Of a DNA stretch of 64,000 nucleotides, positions 51,909 through 60,874 are shown piece by piece. The stretch is from Paenibacillus sp. RC67 (GTDB taxonomy: Bacteria; Bacillota; Bacilli; Paenibacillales; NBRC-103111). Below the pieces are notes generated by a model that worked only from the letters and a program-made list of their open reading frames with translations, searched no databases and was not told the DNA's origin. Within the stretch, counting starts at the first letter, position 1. Each line of letters opens with the position of its first letter. The stretch lies in NCBI RefSeq assembly GCF_030020805.1, contig NZ_CP125098.1, forward strand, positions 2,336,001 to 2,400,000, in the 5' to 3' direction. Position numbers and translations under genes: made by a program.

Positions 51909-52796
51909 TTACTTCCCCGCCCACTTGCGATATTGCAGCGGTGACATGCCGCAAGCCGACTTGAAGATGCGCCCGAAATGAGTACTGCTGTCGAACCCAA
52001 CCTGCTCTGTAATGCCGGTTACGGACATTCGAGTGGATTTGAGCAGCTTCTGGGCTTCCTGCACACGCAAGCTGTTGACGTATTCAATGACACCGAAGCC
52101 TGTTACTTCTTTATAAATGCGGCACAAGTAGTAAGGACTAATATGAAAATGCCCTGATAACTCCTTTAATGACATCGGCTCACGAAAATGTTCGTTAATA
52201 TATTTCACAATATCGGATACTTTACGATGCAATGTAGTTGGGTGCTCGGAAGTTTTGCCTCTGCTGTCTGAATGCTGAACGTGGCGATAAATCATAAGCA
52301 GCAGTTCTCCAAGCAGCAGCCTAATATAACCTTCAGTACCATATTGAATTTGCCGCTGCTCCCTTAGCATTTTTTCCACAATAGACTCTACCATAATGAG
52401 CTCTCTTGCATCGGGATGAAGAATAGGCCCTTCCTCGAACACCTCGAATAAATCTTCCAGGATCGAACGATACATCGGTTCCATAAAATAGTCTTTGAAA
52501 TTAATTAATATCCGCTCGTGATGAGGAGAATTCGCTTCCATTGTTTTGTGCAGCACGTTAGGCTGGATGAGGACCAAATCCCCTTTTTTTACATGGTAGG
52601 AGCGATCTTTGATGAAATAATAACGCTCCCCCGCGCGCATATAATAGATTTCGTATGAATCATGAGAATGGTTTTGCTTCATATTGAACGTATTCTTACG
52701 AATGGAATGATCCAGATGAAAGCCATCCTTTTCGGCAACGAAAGAAAACGGATTTGGCGCTGGCTTCAACATGTCTGGTGGTATGGAATGTTTCAT
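51909..52796 (-). CDS. AraC-family transcriptional regulator with cupin-like sensor
   Basis: A one-component regulator of 295 residues. Residues 15-130 form an AraC cupin (HSHDSYEIYYMRAG, VLIQPNVLHKT), and residues 190-290 form the HTH pair: EPMSLKELSGHFHISPYYLCRIYK and GFDSSTHFGRIFKSACGMSPLQYR (ISPYYLCRIYK, SSTHFGRIFK). AGGGAGG is 8 bases upstream. It is divergent from the Gfo/Idh/MocA gene with 141 bp between them, a typical pair in which the regulator controls its sugar-derivative dehydrogenase. The sensed ligand is unknown. Confidence 0.9.
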   Translation of the reverse strand: MKHSIPPDMLKPAPNPFSFVAEKDGFHLDHSIRKNTFNMKQNHSHDSYEIYYMRAGERYYFIKDRSYHVKKGDLVLIQPNVLHKTMEANSPHHERILINFKDYFMEPMYRSILEDLFEVFEEGPILHPDARELIMVESIVEKMLREQRQIQYGTEGYIRLLLGELLLMIYRHVQHSDSRGKTSEHPTTLHRKVSDIVKYINEHFREPMSLKELSGHFHISPYYLCRIYKEVTGFGVIEYVNSLRVQEAQKLLKSTRMSVTGITEQVGFDSSTHFGRIFKSACGMSPLQYRKWAGK

Positions 52797-52937
52797 AAAG
52801 ACCGACCTCCCTGAAATTATGAAAAAGGGGCTTGTGCAATATAAGTTGAAAAAAATGAAATGTAAGCAATTTCCGTGCTGTTTTCGAATATTTATTGCGC
52901 TATACTCACAATAACACAGACAAGGGAGGAAATATAG

Positions 52938-54224
52938 ATGTCAAGTCGTAAACGCTATGCACTCGTGGGTACAGGAGGTAGAGCCGGATTTTTCTACACG
53001 TCCATTGCTCGCGATTATAAAGAAACGTCTGAGCTAGTTGCATTTTGCGACATCAACCAAACCCGGATGAATGTTGCTAACCAAAAATTGGAGCCGTTCG
53101 GTGTGGGCCCGATTCCTACTTATAAATCACAAGATTTTGAACGTATGATTGAAGAAACGAAACCGGACATCGTTATTGTAACAACGGTGGACCGGACTCA
53201 TCATACTTATATCATCCGCGCAATGGAGCTAGGCTGCGATGTCATTACAGAGAAGCCGATGACAGTGGATGAAGTGAAGTGTCAAGAAATTTTGGATGCG
53301 GTGAACAGAACAGGCCGCAACCTGCGCGTAACATTTAACTACCGTTATTCTCCGCACAATACGAAAATCCGCGAGCTCATTATGGATGGCGCGATTGGAG
53401 ATGTGCACTCGGTGCATTTCGAATGGCTGCTCAATACGAAGCATGGCGCTGACTATTTCCGTCGTTGGCACCGCGATAAACGCAACAGCGGTGGTCTGCT
53501 CGTGCATAAATCGACACATCACTTCGACCTGGTTAACTTCTGGCTTGGAACACAGCCTAAGACCGTATTTGCGCTGGGTGACCTCATGTTCTACGGTCGT
53601 GAAAATGCAGAGAAACGCGGTGTGACCGAGTTCTATTCTCGTGCTCAAGGAAGTGAATATGCTAAGAACGATCCATTCGCTCTGCATTTGGAGCAAAATG
53701 AGAACTTGAAGGCTATGTACTTGGATGCCGAGAAGGAAGACGGATATTATCGTGATCAAAGCGTGTTCGGAGACGGCATCAACATCGAAGATACGATGGG
53801 TGTCATGGTTAAATACCGGAACAATGCGATCCTAACGTATAACTTATATGCATATGCACCTTGGGAAGGCTTCCGTGTATGCTTCAACGGCAGCAAAGGC
53901 CGTATCGAAATGAACGTTATTGAAGCTTCCTACGTCAATTCTGGCGGCGAGCAAGCGTTGGAAGGTGCGGTCAAAGGGAAGAAGATTACTGTATTCCCAA
54001 TGTTTGACGCTCCATACGAGGTAAAAGTTGAAGAAACAAAAGGCGGCCATGGAGGCGGAGACCCTGTTCTGTTGAACGACTTGTTCGGAGAAAAAGCGCC
54101 GGATCGCTTCAATCGTGCAGCTTCTCACGTAGATGGCGCAATGTCTATCCTGACAGGTATTGCGGGCAATCAGTCTATCAAAACCGGACTTCCGGTTCAA
54201 GTCGCTAACTTGGTTAAGTTCTAA
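52938..54224 (+). CDS. Gfo/Idh/MocA-family oxidoreductase (long form)
   Basis: A 428-residue dehydrogenase. It is longer than the two others in the window, because of an insertion in the C-terminal domain (about residues 215-275, GDLMFYGRENAEKRGVTEFYSRAQG and following). The Rossmann start is LVGTGGRAGFFY, the Lys lies in TEKPMT, and HKSTHHFDLVNFW gives the usual His. Codons favour AAC, CGT and GGT, as in the uxaE/uxaC genes, which suggests strong expression. The start follows GGGAGG. It is divergent to the AraC gene and ends at a strong terminator. Confidence 0.9.
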   Translation: MSSRKRYALVGTGGRAGFFYTSIARDYKETSELVAFCDINQTRMNVANQKLEPFGVGPIPTYKSQDFERMIEETKPDIVIVTTVDRTHHTYIIRAMELGCDVITEKPMTVDEVKCQEILDAVNRTGRNLRVTFNYRYSPHNTKIRELIMDGAIGDVHSVHFEWLLNTKHGADYFRRWHRDKRNSGGLLVHKSTHHFDLVNFWLGTQPKTVFALGDLMFYGRENAEKRGVTEFYSRAQGSEYAKNDPFALHLEQNENLKAMYLDAEKEDGYYRDQSVFGDGINIEDTMGVMVKYRNNAILTYNLYAYAPWEGFRVCFNGSKGRIEMNVIEASYVNSGGEQALEGAVKGKKITVFPMFDAPYEVKVEETKGGHGGGDPVLLNDLFGEKAPDRFNRAASHVDGAMSILTGIAGNQSIKTGLPVQVANLVKF

Positions 54225-54241
54225 TCTACTCATTCCATCAT

Positions 54242-54287
54242 AAAGCGTGGGGAAATCGCTTGAAGAAGCGATCCTACGCTTTTTTTG
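54242..54287 (+). terminator. Rho-independent terminator
   Basis: AAAGCGT/ACGCTTT forms the outer stem and ATCGCTT/AAGCGAT the inner stem around GAAG; a T-run follows. Confidence 0.85.
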
Positions 54288-54354
54288 CGGGAACGAATCG
54301 TTTATACTTTGGATATCTATGAAAATCTATAAAGACAGTTAGGAGAATGCGAGA

Positions 54355-55059
54355 ATGGGTCAAGGCTTTCTAGCAATTTTCATGCTTATTGCAGGATTTG
54401 TTCATTTTGTATCAGTGAGTAATGAAGGTGTGGCAACGGTCGTGCCTGAAGAAGTCAATGTCATTGAGGAAAAGGCTGTGCCGAGCGAACCTCCAGCAGT
54501 AGTAAAGGAGAAAAGCAAATCGTATGCAACCGCTCCGGAGATGTCTATCGATGTCAACAAAACTTATGAGGCTACCCTACATACGAACAAAGGTGATTTT
54601 ACAATGGAATTGTTCCCGAAAACAGCACCGTTGACGGTCAACAATTTCGTATTCCTTGCCAGAGACGGGTTTTATGAGGATGTTGAGTTTCACCGCATTA
54701 TTGAATCGTTCATGATACAGACTGGAGATCCTACGGGGACAGGGGCAGGAGGACCTGGGTACAAGTTTGCCGATGAGCTGAAATCGCCTTATAAGTACGA
54801 GCCAGGAATCGTTGCTACGGCTAACGCAGGCCCTAACACGAACGGCAGCCAGTTCTTTATTTGCACCGGCGAAGACAGCAAAGGCTTGAATCAGTACCCG
54901 AACTATACGATTTTTGGTAAAATTACCGACGGAATGGACACCGTTCTCCAAATTGCTGGGACTCCTGTAGCTATGTCTAAGCAGGGTGGAGAAAAAAGTC
55001 GACCCGTAGAATCGGTTAAGATACTGAAGGTAGATATTATCGAGCATGATGCCAAGTAG
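54355..55059 (+). CDS. Cyclophilin-type peptidylprolyl isomerase, membrane-anchored or exported
   Basis: A 234-residue PpiB-type cyclophilin with an N-terminal hydrophobic segment (5-22, a signal anchor or signal peptide) and a linker to about residue 65. The domain starts ATLHTNKGDFTMELFPKTAPLTVNNFVFLA. The proline-isomerase residues are visible: Arg in FHRIIESFMIQTGDP, Gln in NGSQFFICTG, and Trp121 of human cyclophilin A is replaced in LNQYPNYTIFGK (cyclosporin-insensitive type). The linker carries Pro/Glu residues typical of exported forms. The start follows TAGGAG. Confidence 0.92.
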   Translation: MGQGFLAIFMLIAGFVHFVSVSNEGVATVVPEEVNVIEEKAVPSEPPAVVKEKSKSYATAPEMSIDVNKTYEATLHTNKGDFTMELFPKTAPLTVNNFVFLARDGFYEDVEFHRIIESFMIQTGDPTGTGAGGPGYKFADELKSPYKYEPGIVATANAGPNTNGSQFFICTGEDSKGLNQYPNYTIFGKITDGMDTVLQIAGTPVAMSKQGGEKSRPVESVKILKVDIIEHDAK

Positions 55060-55076
55060 AATGACAGGTAAAGTTG

Positions 55077-55307
55077 GTGAATAAGATGGAACAATATTCA
55101 ACATTGATTGGAGTTATATTGGAAAAGCTCGATCAAACGTATAAGGATTTACAGTTTAATTATAATGGCATGGACAGTGTTCTGAAGCAGCATACGCAGG
55201 AAGAACGATCTAATACACCGGAGCTTCTTACCCTTACCGAGCTTCGCGATGTGTATGGCGAGCTGATACGCAGCCTGGAGGAACGACTACCTGGTATTAA
55301 AGATTAA
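55077..55307 (+). CDS. Small hypothetical protein (about 76 aa)
   Basis: A small acidic, helical protein: QYSTLIGVILEKLDQTYKDLQF then LTELRDVYGELIRSLEERLPG. It has no membrane segment and no recognised family. The start is uncertain: GTG 55077 is 7 bases after AGGT and is used here; ATG 55086 would drop three residues. It lies 18 bp after the cyclophilin gene, so it is probably co-transcribed. The structured element copy 2 and its terminator follow. Confidence 0.6.
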   Translation: MNKMEQYSTLIGVILEKLDQTYKDLQFNYNGMDSVLKQHTQEERSNTPELLTLTELRDVYGELIRSLEERLPGIKD

Positions 55308-55339
55308 AGAAAATGACCTGCTCAGGTCGTAAGTCTGAC

Positions 55340-55529
55340 GAGAAACCTGGTCTGCGTGAAATTTGCTATATACGGTAGGTGGGGTTTGCCCCGGAGGAGT
55401 TTACGTCCGCCTTTGAAACCCGTGAATATACCTGTGAATTTCTAATCAAATTCACGGGTTTCAACAGCGGCTGGAGGGGCATATCCCACCGTAGTATACT
55501 AGCAATATTTCAAGTTTCTTGGGTTTCTC
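55340..55529. repeat. Structured intergenic element, copy 2
   Basis: Same plan as copy 1. GAGAAACC/GGTTTCTC (55340-55347 with 55522-55529), TGAAATTTGCTA/TAGCAATATTTCA with one bulge, GGTGGGGTTTGCC/GGCATATCCCACC (55378-55390 with 55478-55490), the internal loop, and a perfect 13-bp TGAAACCCGTGAA/TTCACGGGTTTCA (55414-55426 with 55451-55463). The loop strands match copy 1 at 22 of 23 and 14 of 14 bases. The outer helices differ from copy 1 yet still pair, and the apex differs in length. Flanking arms also pair with each other further out. Confidence 0.85.
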
Positions 55530-55538
55530 CACTCTCAT

Positions 55539-55560
55539 ACGACCTAACAGGTCGTTTTTC
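55539..55560 (+). terminator. Rho-independent terminator after element copy 2
   Basis: ACGACCT (55539-55545) and AGGTCGT (55549-55555) form a perfect 7-bp stem with an AAC loop and a T-run. A similar GACCT/AGGTC hairpin lies at 55315-55328, and the two can pair across the whole element. Confidence 0.8.
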
Positions 55561-55591
55561 TTTGCTACACTAGGAAAAGAGGAAGATCAAC

Positions 55592-56707
55592 ATGAATCGG
55601 ATACTGGAAACGATCCTCGTAACGTTTGCCGGGGGACTGCTGTTTACGCTGCTTCACGTTCCGCTCAGCTGGATGCTCGGTCCGTTAACGGCAGTACTTC
55701 TATGGTCAGCCTTCACTCGTCGAAGGCTGACATGGCCTGCCGGACTTCGCAATGCGGGCTTAGCGATTTTGGGTTACGGAATGGGACTTACCTTCACGGC
55801 GGAAAGTGCCAGACAGATTTCTTCGCAGCTGCCTACGATGCTGATGGCAACTGCTTTAACGATTGCCTTTAGTTTGGCCGCTGCGTTCATCACAGCGCGC
55901 TATACCGGAATCAGCATGTCAAGCAGTGCTATCGGGAGCATCCCCGGCGGTTTGTCGCAAATGGTTGTATTAAGTGAAGAGATTGAGGGAGCGGAGACGA
56001 CGGTCGTGGCCTTCATGCAGACGATACGGCTGCTGACGGTGATTTTCACGGTTCCATTTCTTGCTGTTCATGGATTAGCTAACGGAGTAAGTACAGACGC
56101 TGCATCAGACTTGGGCAAGCAGGGGAGCAGCAACAGCTTTATTGATTCTTTAATGTTATGGCTTCACGATGCTGCATCAAGGCCGATGTTCTTCGTGATC
56201 GTTGTTGCTCTTATAGCTGCTTCAGCTTGGCTTGCCGTTAAGCTCCGGTTTCCGACCCCTTATTTCCTTGGCCCCATTATTGCCGCAGGTATACTTACCG
56301 TGACAGGCTTTGATCTGCCGCATCTGCCAACCTTGCTTACGATCCTCGCTCAATGGAGCCTTGGCATTTATATGGGACTAGGCATTAAATTGAGCAGCCT
56401 CTCCAATTGGAAGAAGCTGTTGCCGTTCTCCATAGCAGGAAGCATTGCTGTGGTCGCATTTTCACTAGGATTATCCTATGTGTTGAGTATCGTTCACCCG
56501 ATATCGCTGCTAACCGGATTTCTGAGTACTTCTCCGGGCGGAATGACGGAAATGGGCGTAACGGCTTCACTAATAGGAGCGGATGTTTCGATGGTCGTCG
56601 CTTATCAAATGTTTCGAATCTTGTTTATTTTATTTATTGTTCCTTACGCTCTACGCTGGGGCTTCCGCCGCTTCAGCGGCTCACGATCCGCTGAAGGCAG
56701 TGGCTAA
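55592..56707 (+). CDS. AbrB-family membrane transporter
   Basis: A 371-residue membrane protein of the AbrB family (PF05145; not the transition-state regulator of that name). About ten hydrophobic helices occur in two repeats. Characteristic sequences are GALL-like start FAGGLLFTLLHVPLSWMLGPLTAVL, and SSAIGSIPGGLSQM in the first half echoed by STSPGGMTEMGV in the second. Related proteins are proposed to be small-molecule transporters or ammonia monooxygenase-like membrane proteins; no substrate is known. The start follows GAGGAAG. It overlaps the convergent AraC gene by four bases at the 3' end. Confidence 0.87.
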   Translation: MNRILETILVTFAGGLLFTLLHVPLSWMLGPLTAVLLWSAFTRRRLTWPAGLRNAGLAILGYGMGLTFTAESARQISSQLPTMLMATALTIAFSLAAAFITARYTGISMSSSAIGSIPGGLSQMVVLSEEIEGAETTVVAFMQTIRLLTVIFTVPFLAVHGLANGVSTDAASDLGKQGSSNSFIDSLMLWLHDAASRPMFFVIVVALIAASAWLAVKLRFPTPYFLGPIIAAGILTVTGFDLPHLPTLLTILAQWSLGIYMGLGIKLSSLSNWKKLLPFSIAGSIAVVAFSLGLSYVLSIVHPISLLTGFLSTSPGGMTEMGVTASLIGADVSMVVAYQMFRILFILFIVPYALRWGFRRFSGSRSAEGSG

Positions 56708-57561
56708 CGCTGATGCTTCCGGTATTCGTGAGGGGTCAGCTTCGTCAGCTTTTTGAACATACGGCCGAAATGAGCAATATTCTCGAACCCAACGCTGTCG
56801 GCAATATCGATGATTTTGCGGTTCGACTCCCTGAGAAGCTTCTGTGCCTCTCGTATTCTGGTCATGTTCACGTATTCAATAAAGGTAAAGCCGGTAATTT
56901 CTTTAAAAGCTCGGCTCATATAATAGGGACTCATAAAGAAAAGCTCCGAGATGCCAGATAAGGTCATAGGCTCCTGATAGTGCCCATTGATGTGCTGGAC
57001 AATTTCGGAGATTTTTTTATGCAGCGGGCTTGCATGCTCGAAGGGCACGGACCCATGGCGGTCGGCATAACGGCTTGAGAACAGTAGAAGCTCGACTAAC
57101 AAAAGCTTGATATAGGTTTCAAACCCGGTTTGCTTATCTTTAAGCTCCTTGGTTAGCTTGTTCATAATGGTCTGAACAAAGATTTGATCCTGCAGGTTAA
57201 GACTTAAGACATGAGCTGATTGCTGGTAGACGCCGAACAAGGAGGCATGGTAAAAGGGATGATCCGTTCCGATGAAATTGTCGCTAAAATTAATAACGAT
57301 TCTTTCATGTCCGGGCTGCCCTACATCCGAGGTTTTGTGGACGTCATGCTTATTGATGAATACGAGATCGCCCGGGGAAATTAGATAGGAGCGGTCTTTA
57401 ATAAAATACGTCCGTTGTCCTGATAATAAATAATAGATTTCGTACGTTCCGTGAAAATGGTTCGTCCGCTCGAAAGGCTCCGTCCGCTTAATATGCTGTA
57501 TATAAAAATCTCCTTCTTCCGCACCATAGGTGAAGGACACGGTTTCGCTCATATGGATCAC
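56704..57561 (-). CDS. AraC-family transcriptional regulator with cupin-like sensor
   Basis: A 285-residue AraC regulator related to the one at 51.9-52.8 kb: cupin part with HFHGTYEIYYLLSGQRTYFIKDRSYLI near the start (FHGTYEIYYL, FIKDRSYLI) and HTH motifs EPMTLSGISELFFMSPYYMSRAFK and GFENIAHFGRMFKKL. It is divergent from uxaE with a 178-bp gap, so control of galacturonate use is likely but inferred. The start is uncertain: GTG 57561 (GGGAAG 4 bases upstream) or ATG 57552. Confidence 0.87.
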   Translation of the reverse strand: MIHMSETVSFTYGAEEGDFYIQHIKRTEPFERTNHFHGTYEIYYLLSGQRTYFIKDRSYLISPGDLVFINKHDVHKTSDVGQPGHERIVINFSDNFIGTDHPFYHASLFGVYQQSAHVLSLNLQDQIFVQTIMNKLTKELKDKQTGFETYIKLLLVELLLFSSRYADRHGSVPFEHASPLHKKISEIVQHINGHYQEPMTLSGISELFFMSPYYMSRAFKEITGFTFIEYVNMTRIREAQKLLRESNRKIIDIADSVGFENIAHFGRMFKKLTKLTPHEYRKHQR

Positions 57562-57739
57562 ATCACTTCCCTACTAGGTTTATCCCGCTAAACGGGACTT
57601 TTCATTCATTGTAGCAGAGAATGATACTTTTTCATAGCAAGATGCGCATAGGTTTGTTGAAATTAGACAAAATAGGCGAAGAAAGTGGTATGATTTTGCG
57701 CTATGATCGAGATATCTTATTAATCAAGGAGGCTTTTTC

Positions 57740-59236
57740 ATGAGCAAGTTTCAAGCGATCGCCCAAGCAGTAAAAGAGGGTAACGTAAGCCAAATCGACG
57801 CTAATGGTATCAAAGTGTATCCGCATTCATTGTCGGAGTCCGGTAACGTAAAGCTGGTTATGGTGAAGGACGGTCAAACCAAATTGATTTTGGCTGTTGG
57901 TGAAGGTCCGTTGTTCGACGAACTGCAAGGAACTGTAGAAGGCGGTATTAAAGCCTGCCCATTAACACATGAAAACCGTCTGGTTTTAAATAAATATTTT
58001 GATTACACTGTACCTCGCGCATTCGGTACGCAAGTAGCAACCATCGGTCTTGGTGACCGTCTTGGTATCGCTTCTCCAGGTCACATCAAAACGGTAGCTG
58101 GCAGAAACGTACGTCCAATCTTAGCTCAACAAAGTATTCGTGAGTTGAACCTTACTGGTCGTGACTATAAGCAAGTCGTTGACGCTGCTTGCTATGCAGC
58201 ATTCCAAGAAGGCTACAAAGACGGCTTCGGCGCTGACGGCGACCACTTGAAAGTAGAAGCTGACATTGAATTGGCACTTGGTCTTGGCTTTACCATGCTG
58301 ACTTTGGATTGCTCCGAGTATATCGATAATTCCATCGAGAGCACTTCCGTTGAAGAGCAAGCTGCCAAATACAACGCGCTGTCTGCGGATATCCGCAATC
58401 ATTACGAGTCCCGTTACTTGAACCAAACCTTCGAAGTAGCTGGAACTTCCATCACGTTCGATAAAGAAACTTTGATTAAAAACGTGTTGATCTATGGACC
58501 GGCTATCGATTTCATGGAGCATATTTTCAACAAATATATCAAAACGGCTGAACGCGAAATCGACTTTGAAATTTCGATCGACGAAACGGCTACTCCTACG
58601 GCTCCTGAGTCTCATTTCCTGGTTGCCAAAGAGTTGTACGGTCGCGGCTTGACAATCTACAGCATGGCGCCACGCTTTATCGGTGAGTTCCAAAAAGGGA
58701 TCGACTACATCGGCGACATCGCTCAATTCGAGAAAGAATTGATCATCCATGCAGGTATTGCTGACGATTTTGGTTACAAGCTCAGTATCCACTCTGGTAG
58801 TGACAAGTTCAGCGTATTCCCTATTATCGGGAAATACACCAAAGGCCGTTTCCATGTGAAAACCGCTGGAACTAACTGGCTGGAGGCTGTAAGAACCGTA
58901 GCTAAAGTGAACCCAAGCCTGTACCGCAAAATGCACCAATACGCTTTGGATCATTTTGAAGAAGCAACAGCTTACTACCATGTAACGACAGACTTAAGCA
59001 AAATCGTTCCTTTGGATCAAGTTGCTGACGCTGATCTGGCTGATACTTATATGAACGAGAACAATGCTCGTCAAGTGATTCATATCACTTACGGTATCCT
59101 GCTGCAAGCGAAGGATGCTCAAGGCAACTCCTTGTTCAAGGACGAGTTCTTCAGCACTTTGAGCGATCAAGAGGAAGCATTCGAGCAATCGCTGATTTCC
59201 CACATCGGCAAACATTTGGATCTGTTGGGCAAGTAA
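57740..59236 (+). CDS. uxaE: Tagaturonate epimerase
   Basis: A cytoplasmic enzyme of 498 residues. It converts D-tagaturonate to D-fructuronate by C4 epimerisation, an alternative to the UxaB/UxaA route of galacturonate breakdown. The sequence has the family landmarks RAFGTQVATIGLGDRLG, DGFGADGDHLKVEADI (DGDHLK with metal-binding His) and IHSGSDKFSVFP (HSGSDK). It lies just ahead of uxaC and is divergent from an AraC gene. Codons favour CGT, GGT, AAC and ATC, suggesting strong expression. AAGGAGG is well placed. An extended -10-like TGGTATGAT lies near 57686. Confidence 0.9.
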   Translation: MSKFQAIAQAVKEGNVSQIDANGIKVYPHSLSESGNVKLVMVKDGQTKLILAVGEGPLFDELQGTVEGGIKACPLTHENRLVLNKYFDYTVPRAFGTQVATIGLGDRLGIASPGHIKTVAGRNVRPILAQQSIRELNLTGRDYKQVVDAACYAAFQEGYKDGFGADGDHLKVEADIELALGLGFTMLTLDCSEYIDNSIESTSVEEQAAKYNALSADIRNHYESRYLNQTFEVAGTSITFDKETLIKNVLIYGPAIDFMEHIFNKYIKTAEREIDFEISIDETATPTAPESHFLVAKELYGRGLTIYSMAPRFIGEFQKGIDYIGDIAQFEKELIIHAGIADDFGYKLSIHSGSDKFSVFPIIGKYTKGRFHVKTAGTNWLEAVRTVAKVNPSLYRKMHQYALDHFEEATAYYHVTTDLSKIVPLDQVADADLADTYMNENNARQVIHITYGILLQAKDAQGNSLFKDEFFSTLSDQEEAFEQSLISHIGKHLDLLGK

Positions 59237-59247
59237 TATACAATCCG

Positions 59248-59278
59248 AGCCGGAAGGTGCTTAGAGCACGTTTCGGCT
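59248..59278 (+). other. Intercistronic hairpin between uxaE and uxaC
   Basis: AGCCGGAA pairs with TTTCGGCT (one G-T pair), and inside it GTGC/GCAC pairs around TTAGA. No T-run follows, so it is more likely a processing or stability hairpin that tunes the ratio of the two products than a full terminator. Confidence 0.5.
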
Positions 59279-59320
59279 TGGTCATAATTAAAGACCATGG
59301 TGAGAAGGGATGATTATTGT

Positions 59321-60730
59321 ATGAAACAATTTCTCGACGAGAATTTTTTGTTATCCAATGAAACGGCAGTACGTTTGTATCATGATTATGCCAAAGCTAT
59401 GCCAATTATCGATTACCACTGCCACCTGAGCCCCCAAGAAATTTACGAGAATAAAACGTTCAAGAACATTACGGAAGCTTGGCTGTACGGAGATCACTAC
59501 AAATGGAGAGCAATGAGATCCAACGGTGTGGAAGAGAAGTTCGTTACTGGTGGAGAAGGCGCTTCCGACTATGACCGTTTCCTGGCTTGGGCCAAAACCG
59601 TTCCGCAAACGATTGGTAACCCGCTCTATCACTGGTCCCATCTTGAGCTGCAGCGCTACTTTGACATTCATGATCTGATTAATGAGAAGAATGCTCCTGC
59701 AATTTGGGAGAAAGTAAACGCACAGCTGAACGGCGAAGGCTTCGGAGCGAGAGATTTCATTAAGAAATCGAACGTTAAAGTCGTGTGTACAACAGACGAT
59801 CCTACGGATTCCTTGGAATACCACATCAAAATCAAAGAAATTAAAGATTTCGACGTATTGGTTCTGCCTTCATTCCGTCCGGATAAAGGTCTCGAAATCA
59901 ACCGTGCTACATTTGTTCCTTGGGTAGAGAAGCTGGGTCAAGTTTCTGGTCAAGCTATCGATAACTATGATCAATTGCTAACTGCTTTGGAAGCAAGAAT
60001 TCGTTTCTTCCATTCCGTCGGCGGACGTGTGTCTGACCATGCGTTGGATTACGTTGCTTACGCTGAAACGACAAAAGAGCAAGCAGCAGCAATTTTTGCA
60101 AAAGCTCTAAAAGGCGAAGCGGTAAGCCTGGAGGAAGAAAAACAATACAAAACGTATACTCTTGTATTTATGGGCAAGCTGTATGCAGAGCTCGGCTGGG
60201 CTATGCAGTTCCATATTAATGCAGCTCGTAACAACAACAGCCGTATGTTCGGCGAGCTGGGTCCGGATACCGGTTACGATTCTATCAATGACAGCTCGTT
60301 GGCTTATCCGCTTGCTAAGCTGCTTGATGCATTGGACAGCGAGGATGCTTTGGCCAAAACCATTTTGTACTCCTTGAATCCAAAAGACCACTACGTGCTT
60401 GGCACGATTATCGGAAGCTTCCAAGGCGGCGGCATTCCAGGTAAAATTCAATTAGGCTCTGCTTGGTGGTTCCTTGATACTAGAGATGGCATGCTGGAGC
60501 AAATGAAAGCTCTGTCGAACCTGGGCTTGTTCAGCCGCTTTGTCGGTATGCTGACAGACTCCAGAAGCTTCTTGTCTTACACAAGACATGAGTACTTCAG
60601 ACGCATCGTATGTAACCTGATCGGTGAATGGGTTGAGAATGGTGAGGCACCTAACGATCTTGAGCTGCTCGGTAACATCGTTCAGAACATTTCTTACAAT
60701 AACGCGAACGAGTATTTCAACTTCTCGTAA
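59321..60730 (+). CDS. uxaC: Uronate isomerase
   Basis: A cytoplasmic amidohydrolase-fold enzyme of 469 residues that isomerises D-galacturonate to D-tagaturonate and D-glucuronate to D-fructuronate. It has the metal motif DYHCHLSP (His33, His35), TTDDPTDSLEYH and the FHSVGGRVSDHALDY region with the catalytic Asp/His. Length is normal. ATG 59321 follows AGAAGGGA; ATG 59297 is an unneeded upstream extension. It forms an operon with uxaE; UxaC product is UxaE substrate. A terminator follows at 60751. The bias toward CGT and GGT codons is as in uxaE. Confidence 0.95.
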   Translation: MKQFLDENFLLSNETAVRLYHDYAKAMPIIDYHCHLSPQEIYENKTFKNITEAWLYGDHYKWRAMRSNGVEEKFVTGGEGASDYDRFLAWAKTVPQTIGNPLYHWSHLELQRYFDIHDLINEKNAPAIWEKVNAQLNGEGFGARDFIKKSNVKVVCTTDDPTDSLEYHIKIKEIKDFDVLVLPSFRPDKGLEINRATFVPWVEKLGQVSGQAIDNYDQLLTALEARIRFFHSVGGRVSDHALDYVAYAETTKEQAAAIFAKALKGEAVSLEEEKQYKTYTLVFMGKLYAELGWAMQFHINAARNNNSRMFGELGPDTGYDSINDSSLAYPLAKLLDALDSEDALAKTILYSLNPKDHYVLGTIIGSFQGGGIPGKIQLGSAWWFLDTRDGMLEQMKALSNLGLFSRFVGMLTDSRSFLSYTRHEYFRRIVCNLIGEWVENGEAPNDLELLGNIVQNISYNNANEYFNFS

Positions 60731-60750
60731 GCATCATATTGAAGTGCGCA

Positions 60751-60787
60751 AGTCCGGTATATTGTCCATATACCGGGCTTTTTTCTT
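60751..60787 (+). terminator. Rho-independent terminator after uxaC
   Basis: CCGGTATA (60754-60761) and TATACCGG (60769-60776) pair perfectly across a 7-base loop; GCTTTTTT follows. Confidence 0.85.
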
Positions 60788-60874
60788 GTTTTGCTTGAAG
60801 GATACACAAGGTGGATATGGAATACAGTTAAGAGATGTTAATAAATGTTAACTTACCTGATGGAGGAGCTTCTG

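Noticed and set aside
51706-51981. Short frame that spans the structured element copy 1 and encodes a peptide with a FTGFNSGWRG stretch; a related frame spans copy 2
   Set aside because: The shared peptide comes from the conserved DNA of the element. The frame is not kept along both copies, no ribosome site is present, and pairing rather than codons explains the conservation.
58121-58981. 286-codon open frame antisense to uxaE
   Set aside because: uxaE has strong family motifs and codon bias; the antisense frame matches no family and has no ribosome site.
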